Below, piece after piece: positions 7,625 through 15,998 of a DNA stretch of 53,884 nucleotides (its first letter is position 1; each line of letters opens with the position of its first letter). Origin of the DNA: Alkalibacterium putridalgicola (GTDB lineage Bacteria; Bacillota; Bacilli; Lactobacillales; Carnobacteriaceae_A); contig NZ_FOBL01000019.1 in the NCBI RefSeq assembly GCF_900109825.1, forward strand, positions 1 to 53,884, in the 5' to 3' direction. Under the pieces are notes generated by a model that saw nothing but the letters and a program-made list of their open reading frames with translations, was not told the DNA's origin and searched no databases. A program made the position numbers and the translations under genes.

Positions 7625-9610
7625 TCAGGCTTTCAGTATCAAAACCTCTCTCGGATTGATGAGCACTCGGTGTCCTTTGATGATACCAAGAGAAGACAGA
7701 CCAGCCGAGTGCCGGTTTGCCACTATGGTCCATTCACTCGGAAGCGGATAACTGCTTTTGAGTTCGACTTCTTCAGGGTGGAGAGTTGTGTTGACGACGA
7801 CAGCCATCATTGTCCAATCCCCTTCGTTCAATGTATTTGGGATGGTATAAGCTAGCATGTTTTCATTCAGTTGTGAAAAAGTGACGGCTTCTCCCGTTTT
7901 ATTTGAAGGATCGCGGAGTGGCGCATACGCTTTTCTTATATCGATCATACCTTTATAGTACTCCAGGAGATCTTTGTTTTCATTAGCATGAGCCCAATGA
8001 AGCTGGTTGATCGAAATGGACGAGCGGAAACTGTTCTCATCACCAAGCTTCGTCCGGCCAAACTCTTCGCCTGCCTGCATGAAGATGCCGCCTAAAGAGG
8101 TGAACAATAGCGCTGCATTGATTTTATTGAGCTGGATGACTGTTTCATCCCGGGTATAATCCGGTTCATCTTGAAGGGATTTCATCAGTTTATCGAACAG
8201 GGTCAGATTGTCGTGAGCAGAAGCATAAGTAATGACCTGAGCCGGGGTTCGTGCCCACTGTTTTTCTTCAGGCAGTCTGAACCGACCGACGTCTGTTTGT
8301 GTGTTGGCGAGGATGCTGGCTACCAGATCACCGGTAGCATAAGCGCTGTGTTCGAAACCGTTTGCGCCCTGCAGGAAGCCACCGGCCCGCTCATCGAAGA
8401 CAGGACCTTTGATCGCATCTCTGTATTCATCATTGAAAAGAGCGATACCGTCAGCTAGATCATTGACATGAAACTTGTCAGCCGGTTTATTGGGTTCGTA
8501 GATAGCCACACTTCCGGCATTCCACGGTTCACCGTACAGAAGGACATCAGCATGTCCATTTTCATCGAGAGTCTGACGGAGCAAGTTCATCGTATCCACG
8601 TCATGCAGGCCCATCAGGTCAAAACGGAAGCCGTCGATATGGTATTCATCTGCCCAGTAGAGGACGGTGTCGATAATATATTTGCGCATCATTCTGCGTT
8701 CACTGGCTGTTTCGTTGCCGCAGCCGGAGCCGTTAGTGAAGTTGCCGTCATGGTCCTGACGATAGTAATAATCCGGGACCGTCAACTGGAACCAGGCATC
8801 GTCTGTTGTATAGGTGTGATTAAAGACGACATCCAGAATCACGCCGATATCCTGTTTGTGCAAGTGACTGACCATATCCTTGAACTCTTTGATGCGTGAT
8901 TTAGGATCACTTGGATCTGACGAATACTTACCTTCCGGAACCATGTAGTTTTTTGGGTCGTATCCCCAGTTGTAGGCCGGGGAGGTCTCGTCATTTTCAA
9001 AGTCAAAGGCAGGGAGTAGATGGATATAGTTGACGCCCAGTTCTTTCAGGTAGGATAAACCTGCCGGCTGATCCGGGTCGCCGTTTACTGTCACACCTTC
9101 TTCTGTAAAGGCTGAATATTTCCCTCTGTTTTGAGGAGAGAAGGCTGCCTCTTGATCACTGGAGAAGTCTTCAATATGCACTTCCCAGATTATGGCATCG
9201 GTAATTCTAGAGACACCGTGATAGGCATCCGCTGACCAGTTATTGGGATCCGTTTCACTGAAATCAATGACGGCCGAGCGGTCACCGTTCAAACCAACTG
9301 CTTTTGAGTAAATATCGGCGGCTTCTACTTCGGCCTCATTATGAATGAAGCTGTAGGTATAAAAGAACCCCTTAAGATCTTCGTTGATTGACAGGGTCCA
9401 GCAATTGTTTTGTAGTTTCATTTCACGCTTATATAGAGACGCTGACGAATCGGCTGTTTCGTATACATTGACATAGACATGCTGAGCTAGAGGCGACCAG
9501 ACTTTAAAGAGTGTACGATCCGGAGAATAGGTGATGCCCAGATCATCTCCGGTATATTCATGATCTTCAAGGTACGGGATGCGTTCTTCAATGGGATGTT
9601 CAGGTGTCAT
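7625..9610 (-). CDS. pulA: Type I pullulanase
   Basis: A 661-residue cytosolic GH13 enzyme that hydrolyses alpha-1,6 branches of pullulan or glycogen/starch-derived dextrins. An N-terminal CBM48 begins at DDLGITYSPDRTLFKVWSP. The type I pullulanase signature YNWGYDPKNY, the nucleophile Asp in DGFRFDLMG, the acid/base Glu in LLYGEPWN, and ITYASAHDNLTLFDK follow in order. The ATG at 9610 is chosen because AAAGGA lies 8 nt before it; the longer reading frame back to 9703 would run through the preceding gene's terminator. There is no signal peptide, so substrates are probably imported oligosaccharides or internal glycogen. Confidence 0.93.
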   Translation of the reverse strand: MTPEHPIEERIPYLEDHEYTGDDLGITYSPDRTLFKVWSPLAQHVYVNVYETADSSASLYKREMKLQNNCWTLSINEDLKGFFYTYSFIHNEAEVEAADIYSKAVGLNGDRSAVIDFSETDPNNWSADAYHGVSRITDAIIWEVHIEDFSSDQEAAFSPQNRGKYSAFTEEGVTVNGDPDQPAGLSYLKELGVNYIHLLPAFDFENDETSPAYNWGYDPKNYMVPEGKYSSDPSDPKSRIKEFKDMVSHLHKQDIGVILDVVFNHTYTTDDAWFQLTVPDYYYRQDHDGNFTNGSGCGNETASERRMMRKYIIDTVLYWADEYHIDGFRFDLMGLHDVDTMNLLRQTLDENGHADVLLYGEPWNAGSVAIYEPNKPADKFHVNDLADGIALFNDEYRDAIKGPVFDERAGGFLQGANGFEHSAYATGDLVASILANTQTDVGRFRLPEEKQWARTPAQVITYASAHDNLTLFDKLMKSLQDEPDYTRDETVIQLNKINAALLFTSLGGIFMQAGEEFGRTKLGDENSFRSSISINQLHWAHANENKDLLEYYKGMIDIRKAYAPLRDPSNKTGEAVTFSQLNENMLAYTIPNTLNEGDWTMMAVVVNTTLHPEEVELKSSYPLPSEWTIVANRHSAGLSSLGIIKGHRVLINPREVLILKA

Positions 9611-9642
9611 GATCATTATCCTTTCTGTGAGTCTGTGAATCC

Positions 9643-9648
9643 AGTATA
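9643..9648 (-). promoter_or_regulatory. Likely -10 element of the pulA promoter
   Basis: On the minus strand TGGTATACT gives an extended-type -10 (TATACT) 27-33 nt before the start codon. The -35 is not clear. Confidence 0.45.
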
Positions 9649-9669
9649 CCATGCTTCGCTCATCAGAAG

Positions 9670-9743
9670 AAAAAAATAGAAGCTGCCCGTCAGCCTGAAG
9701 CATCCCTTTATATATGGGGACATCCAGGTTAACGTGCAGCTTA
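9670..9743 (-). terminator. Terminator after the VTT-domain gene
   Basis: On the minus strand TAAGCTGCACG...CGGGCAGCTTC forms a long imperfect stem (inner CCTGGATGTCCC/GGGATGCTTCAGG), followed by CTATTTTTTTC. It stops the gene ending at 9755 and precedes the pulA promoter. Confidence 0.75.
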
Positions 9744-9754
9744 TGTGTTTATGT

Positions 9755-10348
9755 TTAAAGTATGCCGATCAGGTCCAGAAAGGTCGTCCATCCTAGACTA
9801 TAGATTACAATGGACAGTGGTTTGCCCAATAAAATCACAGTGACTACTTTTTTTACAGACATATCCGACAAGCCGGCCAGATAACAGACCACATTATCCG
9901 GTGCAAGCGGTGTAAACACAACAGTCGTAAAGAAACGTTCGAAAGCTTTTCTGTTCTTCAGTTTATCCTGATACTTCCTGATGCGCTTTTCGCTTACGAG
10001 CTTATGTAAAGCGGGTTCGCCATAACGTCTGACAACGAGAAAAGCAAGGATGGAGCCGGTACTGATGCCGACATAGTTGTAGATGTTGCCGACGACAGGG
10101 CCGTATAGAATCACTCCGGCAGTGACCGTTATAGCCGACGGCAGAAATGGCAGGAAGAGCTGCAGGATCTGAAGCAGGATGAATATGAAGATGGAGTAGT
10201 TACCAAACTGATGGATATAGTCAACGAACTGCTGGCGAGATTCGAACACGCCGCCCTGCCAGGCAAATAGTATGAGAGTCAGAGACAAACAAAGGCCGAT
10301 GAGACTCAATATGTCGATCCATTTCAATTTGAAAAAGTTACGCGCCAT
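9755..10348 (-). CDS. TVP38/TMEM64 (VTT-domain, DedA-like) membrane protein
   Basis: A 197-residue protein with about five membrane helices. The core FLPFLPSAITVTAGVILYGPVVGNIYNYVG and FTPLAPDNVVCYLAGLSDM fit the VTT domain of the YdjX/TVP38 branch, related to DedA flippase-type proteins. Some members act in polyprenyl-phosphate or lipid recycling; the substrate here is unknown. It lies 68 nt downstream of the DtxR-type regulator on the same strand and may share its transcript. Confidence 0.85.
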   Translation of the reverse strand: MARNFFKLKWIDILSLIGLCLSLTLILFAWQGGVFESRQQFVDYIHQFGNYSIFIFILLQILQLFLPFLPSAITVTAGVILYGPVVGNIYNYVGISTGSILAFLVVRRYGEPALHKLVSEKRIRKYQDKLKNRKAFERFFTTVVFTPLAPDNVVCYLAGLSDMSVKKVVTVILLGKPLSIVIYSLGWTTFLDLIGIL

Positions 10349-10416
10349 TGCTGTTTCCTGCTTTCGTATCTATTTTTACTGGAACGCAGCGAGCTATTCT
10401 ACGGAACGCAGTGTAT

Positions 10417-11073
10417 CTATTCAGTGACATAGTCCACCAGGATCTTGAATGCGGCTTTATGACCAATGGTGATTTGTCTGCCTTCAGGTGTTTCAAGAGT
10501 GATAGGTCCGTCGAAAGGCTCAACATCAGTCAGCGTATAACGGTCACCTAACTGGATATCTTTCTCGAGCAGATAGTTAAGGAATTCTTTATCATCGTCG
10601 ACTTCTTTGATTTTAAAAGGTTTACCTGTGCCGACATCTGTCAGGGGAAATGTTGAAGTCTCAGGAAGTGACCCATCCTTATTGGGAATGACGCCCCCGT
10701 GGGGATCAAATTTAGGCTCGTCCAGGAAGTCATTCAACCGTTCGATCAGGAGGTCGGACGAAACATGTTCCAGCAGATCGGCATCCGCGTGTACTTCATT
10801 CCAGTCATATCCCAGTTTTTCGAATAGAAAGACTTCCCAGATACGGTGCTTGCGTTTAAGCTGATGAGCAATGCGTATGCCTGAAGAAGTCAGTTTAACA
10901 CCGCGATAAGGCACATGACTGATCAGTTTTTCTTTCAGCAGGCGGGCATTCATCTCCGTAACAGAAGCGGCAGAGATGGATAAGTTGTTTACAAGTTTTT
11001 TATTTGAGATGACAGAGTGATCTCCGCCCAGCTCGTAAATGGCTTTTATAAAATTTTCTTTATTTGGTGTCAT
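10417..11073 (-). CDS. mntR: DtxR/MntR-family metal-dependent repressor
   Basis: This 218-residue protein has an N-terminal winged helix (KKLVNNLSISAASVTEMNARL), a dimerisation/metal domain with HRIWEVFLFEKLGYDWNEVHADADLLEH, and a C-terminal SH3/FeoA-like domain. Length and three domains resemble the Mn/Fe-responsive ScaR/SloR/MtsR branch more than the 142-residue B. subtilis MntR. It is divergent from the metal ABC transporter at 11274, and a perfect 20-bp palindrome lies between them. It most likely represses that transporter when manganese (or iron) is sufficient; the metal is inferred. Confidence 0.9.
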   Translation of the reverse strand: MTPNKENFIKAIYELGGDHSVISNKKLVNNLSISAASVTEMNARLLKEKLISHVPYRGVKLTSSGIRIAHQLKRKHRIWEVFLFEKLGYDWNEVHADADLLEHVSSDLLIERLNDFLDEPKFDPHGGVIPNKDGSLPETSTFPLTDVGTGKPFKIKEVDDDKEFLNYLLEKDIQLGDRYTLTDVEPFDGPITLETPEGRQITIGHKAAFKILVDYVTE

Positions 11074-11174
11074 GTCAGTCCATCCTTTTATTATCTATCT
11101 TATTAAGTTTTACCATAGTTGTCGAGTCATTGTCAAAAAGATAAAAAAGAATAAATTTGGTTGACTTAAATATA

Positions 11175-11194
11175 TTTTTAGGATATCCTAAAAA
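11175..11194. promoter_or_regulatory. Palindromic operator of the metal-uptake operon
   Basis: There is a perfect 20-bp palindrome with core TTTAGGATATCCTAAA. The TTAGG...CCTAA arms resemble DtxR-family operators. It follows TTGACT (11161-11166) and covers the expected -10 (TATCCT at 11184), so a bound repressor would block the mntA promoter. Confidence 0.7.
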
Positions 11195-11273
11195 CGTTCA
11201 GTAAGTAACCTGAAAACCACAATCTTACAGCATTGATTTGAAGCATCAAAGAATCGGATAAAGAGGGGTACAA

Positions 11274-12218
11274 ATGAAAAAAAGATTGCTTTTTATACTA
11301 GTGGCTGGGTTGTTTTCCTTGGCGGGATGCAGCAGATCAGACCAGCCCGCAGAGGACAGTAATGGTAAAACTGAGATCGTGACCACAACGTCGTTTCTGA
11401 CTGATCTGGCTGAAACGATCGGCGGAGAACACGTTGCTGTGACAGGGCTGATGGGGCCTGGAGTGGATCCGCATTACTATCAGCCGTCAACATCAGATAT
11501 CATCGCTATGGGCGAAGCTGAGGTCGTCATCTATAATGGCCTGTCTTTGGAAGCACGGTTCACTGAGATATTTGAACATCTCGGCGAACGGGATGTGCTC
11601 ACGCTGAAGGCAGCTGACGGTATAGCAGACAGCAGTGTTCTCCATGAGACGGAAGAAGGGGACGCGCAGGCAGTGGATCCTCATATCTGGTTCAGTGTAT
11701 CAAGATGGAAACAGGTCGCTCAGTATGTCGCAGAGGAACTGAGCAGTCATGATCCGGAACATGCAGAGCATTATCAGGAAAATGCAGAAGCATATATAAA
11801 GGAGCTGGAAGAACTGAGTGCCTATATTGAAGAACGAGTGGCCGAAGTGCCTGAATCATCAAGATATCTGGTCACTGCTCACGACGCTTTTCAGTATTTT
11901 GGGGAAGAATTCAATTTTAAAGTTGTCGGACTGCAGGGGTTGAATACGAAAACAGAAGCGGGAACCGGGGATATCAGTCAGATGGCTGATTTTATTGTTG
12001 ACAGAGACATTCGAGCTGTCTTTGTGGAGAGTTCTGTTTCGCCAAGAAGTATCGAGGCATTGATCGAAGCGACAGCCAGTCGTGAACATGAGCTTCAAAA
12101 TGCGGGAGCATTATATTCGGATGCCTTAGGCAGTCCAGAAGATAATACGGATAGCTATACTGCGATGTTCAAAGCAAATATCGATACGATAGTCGATGGA
12201 TTGACTAAAGCAGAATAG
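11274..12218 (+). CDS. mntA: Metal ABC transporter substrate-binding lipoprotein (cluster A-I, Mn/Zn)
   Basis: This 314-residue protein has a signal peptide ending in the lipobox LAGC, so Cys19 is the lipidated residue. Likely metal ligands are His67 (DPHYYQP), His137 (DPHIWF), His203 (TAHDAFQYF) and Asp283 (YSDALG), the TroA/MntA-type set. This set does not separate Mn from Zn, but the DtxR-type repressor next door favours Mn or Fe. The acidic low-complexity histidine loop of dedicated zinc proteins is absent. First gene of mntABCD. Confidence 0.92.
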   Translation: MKKRLLFILVAGLFSLAGCSRSDQPAEDSNGKTEIVTTTSFLTDLAETIGGEHVAVTGLMGPGVDPHYYQPSTSDIIAMGEAEVVIYNGLSLEARFTEIFEHLGERDVLTLKAADGIADSSVLHETEEGDAQAVDPHIWFSVSRWKQVAQYVAEELSSHDPEHAEHYQENAEAYIKELEELSAYIEERVAEVPESSRYLVTAHDAFQYFGEEFNFKVVGLQGLNTKTEAGTGDISQMADFIVDRDIRAVFVESSVSPRSIEALIEATASREHELQNAGALYSDALGSPEDNTDSYTAMFKANIDTIVDGLTKAE

Positions 12219-12248
12219 CCATAATATGATGGTGAAAGAAGGGTGACC

Positions 12249-13001
12249 ATGAAAAAAGAGAGTGCAATACAAATCGATAAACTGACCGTAGCTTATGAAG
12301 CACAGCCGGTATTATTGAATATTTCACTGGCCTTTAAAAAAGGGAAGATGACAGCGATCGTGGGTCCAAACGGTGCCGGTAAATCAACCATGATCAAAGC
12401 GATGCTCGGACTAGTCGAACCTGTGACAGGAGAAGTCGTGTATCAGGACGTTGACCAGGAAGCTGTTTCTTATAAAGAGCTGAAAAACCGGATCGCTTAT
12501 GTCCCGCAAAACACTTCGGTCGACTGGGATTTTCCTACGACCGTCCGTGACGTCGTCTTGATGGGACGGTACGGACACTTGGGCTGGTTCAAAAGGCCTA
12601 AAAATAAAGACAGAGAAATAGCCAGACAGATGCTGTTGAAAGTAGGTCTGCCTTCGTTTGCCTCCCGACAGATCAGTCAGCTATCTGGTGGGCAGCGCCA
12701 GCGGGTCTTTCTGGCACGTGCTCTTGCACAGGAGGCAGATGTCTATATCATGGACGAGCCTCTGGCCGGTGTCGACATGAAAACGGAACATATCATAATG
12801 AAACTGCTCAAGCAGTTAGTTGCGGAAGGAAAAACCGTCCTGGTGGTCCACCATGACCTCCAGACTGTCGAGGAATATTTCGATGACATCGTCTTTATCA
12901 ATCAGGAAGTGATCGCTGCCGGACCGGTAGATGAAACCTTCGATAAACAGACGGTCAAAAAGACCTATCACCGTGACCGTAACTTAGGAGAAGGTGAATA
13001 G
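12249..13001 (+). CDS. mntB: Metal ABC transporter ATP-binding protein
   Basis: This 250-residue ATPase has Walker A GPNGAGKST, signature LSGGQRQR, Walker B VYIMDEPLAG and the switch histidine in VVHHD. The ATG at 12249 is preferred to an in-frame GTG 6 nt upstream because AAGGG is then correctly spaced. It sits between the lipoprotein and the two permeases and powers import of the metal ion. Confidence 0.93.
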   Translation: MKKESAIQIDKLTVAYEAQPVLLNISLAFKKGKMTAIVGPNGAGKSTMIKAMLGLVEPVTGEVVYQDVDQEAVSYKELKNRIAYVPQNTSVDWDFPTTVRDVVLMGRYGHLGWFKRPKNKDREIARQMLLKVGLPSFASRQISQLSGGQRQRVFLARALAQEADVYIMDEPLAGVDMKTEHIIMKLLKQLVAEGKTVLVVHHDLQTVEEYFDDIVFINQEVIAAGPVDETFDKQTVKKTYHRDRNLGEGE

Positions 13002-13002
13002 G

Positions 13003-13929
13003 ATGCTGATTGAATTGTTTACGATTTTATCTGACTACACCTTTCAGCTCGTGGCTTTGGGTACAGGAATCATCGGCCTTCTCAGCGGGGTGATCGGGAC
13101 TTACGCGACCTTACGCAAAGAGAGCCTGCTGGGGGATGCCTTGAGTCATGCTGCCTTGCCCGGGATCGGTCTGGCTTTTGTCATGATCCAGCGGAAAGAG
13201 CTGCTGTTTCTGATGATAGGCGCCATCGTTTCGGGACTGATCGCGACGGCACTTATTCAGCTCATTACCAGGAAGACGCTGGTCAAGCTGGACAGTGCGT
13301 TGTCTCTTGTCCTGTCCAGTTTTTTCGGGCTGGGACTTGTGGTCCTGACGGCCATTCAGAATAATCCGAACGCGCAGCAGGCTGGTCTGCAAAGTTTCAT
13401 CTTTGGTCAGGCCAGCGCAATGCTTCAAAGAGATGTGCAGCTGATCGCTGGTGTCGGTGTGATCCTATTAACGCTGGTGGTCTTGTTCTGGAAGGAATTC
13501 AAATGTTATACCTTTGATCCGATGTTCAGTCGGACGCTGGGTTTTTCAAGCAAAGTCATTGAATTTATTTTATCGATGATGATCGTTTTGACGATCATCA
13601 TCGGACTGGAATCTGTGGGTGTTATCCTGATCAGTGCGCTGCTGATCGGGCCGTCCATCGCTGCCCGGCAATGGAGCCACCGTTTGAGTAGAGTGGTGAT
13701 CCTGGCAGGACTGACGGGTTTCTTTTCCGGCGTGATCGGTACACTCGTCAGTTCAATGGGTGATAACATCCCGACCGGTCCAGTCATTGTTGTCGTCGTC
13801 AGTCTTTTTGTTTTCGCCAGTCTTTTATTCGCACCTAAACAGGGCTTGATCGCCAGACGGATAAGAAAACGGGAAAAACAGAAACACTTTTTAACCCGAT
13901 TGAATGATTTGAAGGAGGGACAGTCATGA
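13003..13929 (+). CDS. mntC: Metal ABC transporter permease (first)
   Basis: This 308-residue ABC-3 family permease has about eight or nine membrane segments. The ATG at 13003 follows GGAGAAGG; the frame extends back to an in-frame GTG at 12994 that overlaps mntB but has no spacing to the RBS. Family motifs include GDALSHAALPGIGLAF and GSVGVILISALLIGPSIAA-type helices. It overlaps mntD by ATGA. A charged cytosolic tail of about 25 residues ends the protein. Confidence 0.9.
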   Translation: MLIELFTILSDYTFQLVALGTGIIGLLSGVIGTYATLRKESLLGDALSHAALPGIGLAFVMIQRKELLFLMIGAIVSGLIATALIQLITRKTLVKLDSALSLVLSSFFGLGLVVLTAIQNNPNAQQAGLQSFIFGQASAMLQRDVQLIAGVGVILLTLVVLFWKEFKCYTFDPMFSRTLGFSSKVIEFILSMMIVLTIIIGLESVGVILISALLIGPSIAARQWSHRLSRVVILAGLTGFFSGVIGTLVSSMGDNIPTGPVIVVVVSLFVFASLLFAPKQGLIARRIRKREKQKHFLTRLNDLKEGQS

Positions 13930-14834
13930 GCATGATTACAGAAATCACCTTGATCGCTGTGGTCGTTGCCGTAGCCTGTGCACTGCCCGGCGTATTCCTG
14001 GTGCTCAGAGGTGTGACGATGGTGTCTGACGCCATCACTCATACCGTGCTTTTGGGTATCGTCTTAGCCTTCTTCATTACTCAGGATCTGAATTCGCCCC
14101 TCTTGATGATCGGGGCGACGTTAGTGGGGGTCGCGACCGTCTGGCTGATCGAAACGATACAGCGTTCAGCCCTCGTGTCCACAGATGCGGCGATCGGGAT
14201 CGTCTTTCCACTTTTCTTCAGCATCGCGATCATACTGATCACGCTCTATGCAGGAGATGTTCATCTCGATGAAGATGCTGTTTTGATGGGCGATCTGGCC
14301 TTTGCTCCTTTTAGACGCGTGGATGTATTCGGCCTTGATATGGGCCCCCAGTCTCTGTGGGTGATGTCGGTGATACTCGTCATGAATGCTCTGTTCATCT
14401 TCTTTTTCTACAAGGAATTGAAGATCACGACGTTCGATCCGGCTTTTGCTGCGGCTCTTGGCTTCACCCCCATGATCATCCACTATGCACTCATGACGCT
14501 GGTGTCGCTCACAGCCGTTGGGGCCTATGATTCAGTAGGGTCCATCCTTATTGTCGGCTTCATGGTAGGACCGGCATTATCCGGCTACCTGCTCACCCAT
14601 TCTTTAAAGAAAATGATCAGTATCACTGTTTTGATAGCTGTCGTCAACAGCGTCAGCGGTGTCCAGCTGGCCTTCTTTTTTGATACGACGATCGCAGGTA
14701 TGATCGCTGTAGTGACTGGCTTCACCACCTTGCTGGTCCTTGTCTTTTCTCCTCGAAAAGGCTTGTACAAACAGCAGCTGAATCAGAAGCGGGCCCGCAA
14801 GCTCCTGGATAAACGGATAAAAACGTTAACGTGA
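13926..14834 (+). CDS. mntD: Metal ABC transporter permease (second)
   Basis: This 302-residue ABC-3 permease is paralogous to the preceding gene (VSDAITHTVLLGIVLAF parallels GDALSHAALPGIGLAF; SVGSILIVGFMVGPAL). Two different permeases probably form a heterodimer, as in the B. subtilis MntABCD arrangement. It starts in an ATGA overlap and the operon ends in the terminator at 14843-14877. Confidence 0.92.
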   Translation: MSMITEITLIAVVVAVACALPGVFLVLRGVTMVSDAITHTVLLGIVLAFFITQDLNSPLLMIGATLVGVATVWLIETIQRSALVSTDAAIGIVFPLFFSIAIILITLYAGDVHLDEDAVLMGDLAFAPFRRVDVFGLDMGPQSLWVMSVILVMNALFIFFFYKELKITTFDPAFAAALGFTPMIIHYALMTLVSLTAVGAYDSVGSILIVGFMVGPALSGYLLTHSLKKMISITVLIAVVNSVSGVQLAFFFDTTIAGMIAVVTGFTTLLVLVFSPRKGLYKQQLNQKRARKLLDKRIKTLT

Positions 14835-14842
14835 CAAAAAAG

Positions 14843-14877
14843 GACGACCATTCTAGTAAAATCAGAATGGTCGTCCT
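14843..14877. terminator. Bidirectional terminator between mntD and the lacI-type gene
   Basis: GGACGACCATTCT and AGAATGGTCGTCC form a perfect 13-bp stem with a 9-nt loop. An A-run precedes it and a T-rich tract follows. Confidence 0.85.
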
Positions 14878-14884
14878 TGTTGTC

Positions 14885-15865
14885 TCAGCTGTCTTTCGTC
14901 GTGCCGCGCTTGATCAGGCGGAAGGTGAGGGGCGTTAATCCCTCGGATGCTTTACCGAGCTGTTTTAAAAGGGAGCGGCAGGCGTTTCTGCCTTGTTCCT
15001 CGATGCCGTAGTCTACAGTGGTCATATCCATGACTTCGCTGACAAACAGATTGTCAAAACCGATAATCGAGAGATCTTCGGGGATATTGAATCCTCTTTT
15101 TTGAAGTCGTGAGACAAGGAGCGCGGCGATGTTATCAGAATGGGCAATGACAGCATCGGGCCTGGGTGACTGTCCTTCGATCCAGTCCACGACATGTTCG
15201 ACGTCGTCTGCCGAAAAGATGCGGAGAAAGGGGTCGGAAGGATAGGATTCAACGTCCTTGGATGCACAAAAGTCAAGGTACGCTTCGATCCGACGGGTCG
15301 TATTCAGACCGGTCGGTGTGCCGTACACATTCAGTATGCGTCGACAGCCGGTATCCCAGGCATAGGACAGAGCCAGCTGGTTCCCTTCGTAATGGTCGAT
15401 GAACACACTGGGGATGCCAGGGGTATCCACATTATGTAAGGTGACGATGGGACCGTCCTCCAGATATTTTTCCAGCACTTCCCAATCGTTGGCCCGGTAG
15501 ATCAGGAAAATACCGTCCAGTTCTTTTGCCCGGAGTAAATCAAAGGCCTCACGCTCGCGCCTCTGGTCACCGTTCGTAATAAACAAAGTTGTGGTGTAGC
15601 CGGCGGAGTGAGCCGCAGCGATAAAGGAATTGATGCGGGGCACAGCCGTTTCATTGAACTGGGTACTGACGATGCCAAAGTTTTTTGTCTCGCCGGTCCG
15701 CAGCAGCTGAGCATGCTTGTTGGGCGCATAATTAAGCTCCCTTATGGCATTTTCCACCTTCCTGCGTGTTTCACTGCCCACATAGCCGCTCGTATTGATG
15801 ACGCGGGAAACGGTCGCGGATGAAACACCTGCATGCTTGGCGATATCCTGAATAGTCGTAGCCAT
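14885..15865 (-). CDS. LacI-family transcriptional regulator
   Basis: This 326-residue protein starts at the ATG preceded by GGAGG (8-9 nt). The LacI helix-turn-helix occupies residues 1-25 (TIQDIAKHAGVSSATVSRVINTSG) with hinge helix (KHAQLL region), followed by a periplasmic-binding-protein-like sugar domain (FGIVSTQ..., IIGFDNLFVSEVMDMTTVDYG). No sugar gene adjoins it; the pullulanase 5 kb away is the only carbohydrate gene nearby. Target and inducer are unknown. Confidence 0.9.
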   Translation of the reverse strand: MATTIQDIAKHAGVSSATVSRVINTSGYVGSETRRKVENAIRELNYAPNKHAQLLRTGETKNFGIVSTQFNETAVPRINSFIAAAHSAGYTTTLFITNGDQRREREAFDLLRAKELDGIFLIYRANDWEVLEKYLEDGPIVTLHNVDTPGIPSVFIDHYEGNQLALSYAWDTGCRRILNVYGTPTGLNTTRRIEAYLDFCASKDVESYPSDPFLRIFSADDVEHVVDWIEGQSPRPDAVIAHSDNIAALLVSRLQKRGFNIPEDLSIIGFDNLFVSEVMDMTTVDYGIEEQGRNACRSLLKQLGKASEGLTPLTFRLIKRGTTKDS

Positions 15866-15914
15866 TTGAGCACCTCCTTTTTGTTCAGTATAGCAGATTT
15901 CCAATGACTTAGAT

Positions 15915-15996
15915 CAAAAAAGGCAGAGACCCTCATTTTTCAAGCCGTGAATGTTTAACGGACTGTCATGAAAAATGAGCAGGATGTCTGCCTTTT
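15915..15996 (-). terminator. Terminator after ppk
   Basis: AAAAAGGCAGA and TCTGCCTTTTT form the outer stem and CTCATTTTTCA/TGAAAAATGAG the inner one. The A-run at 15917-15922 gives a T-run on the minus strand. Confidence 0.75.
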
Positions 15997-15998
15997 TA

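Noticed and set aside
9611-9703. Longer N-terminus for the pullulanase
   Set aside because: The extension would be encoded by the upstream gene's terminator and the promoter region, while ATG 9610 has a well-spaced RBS.
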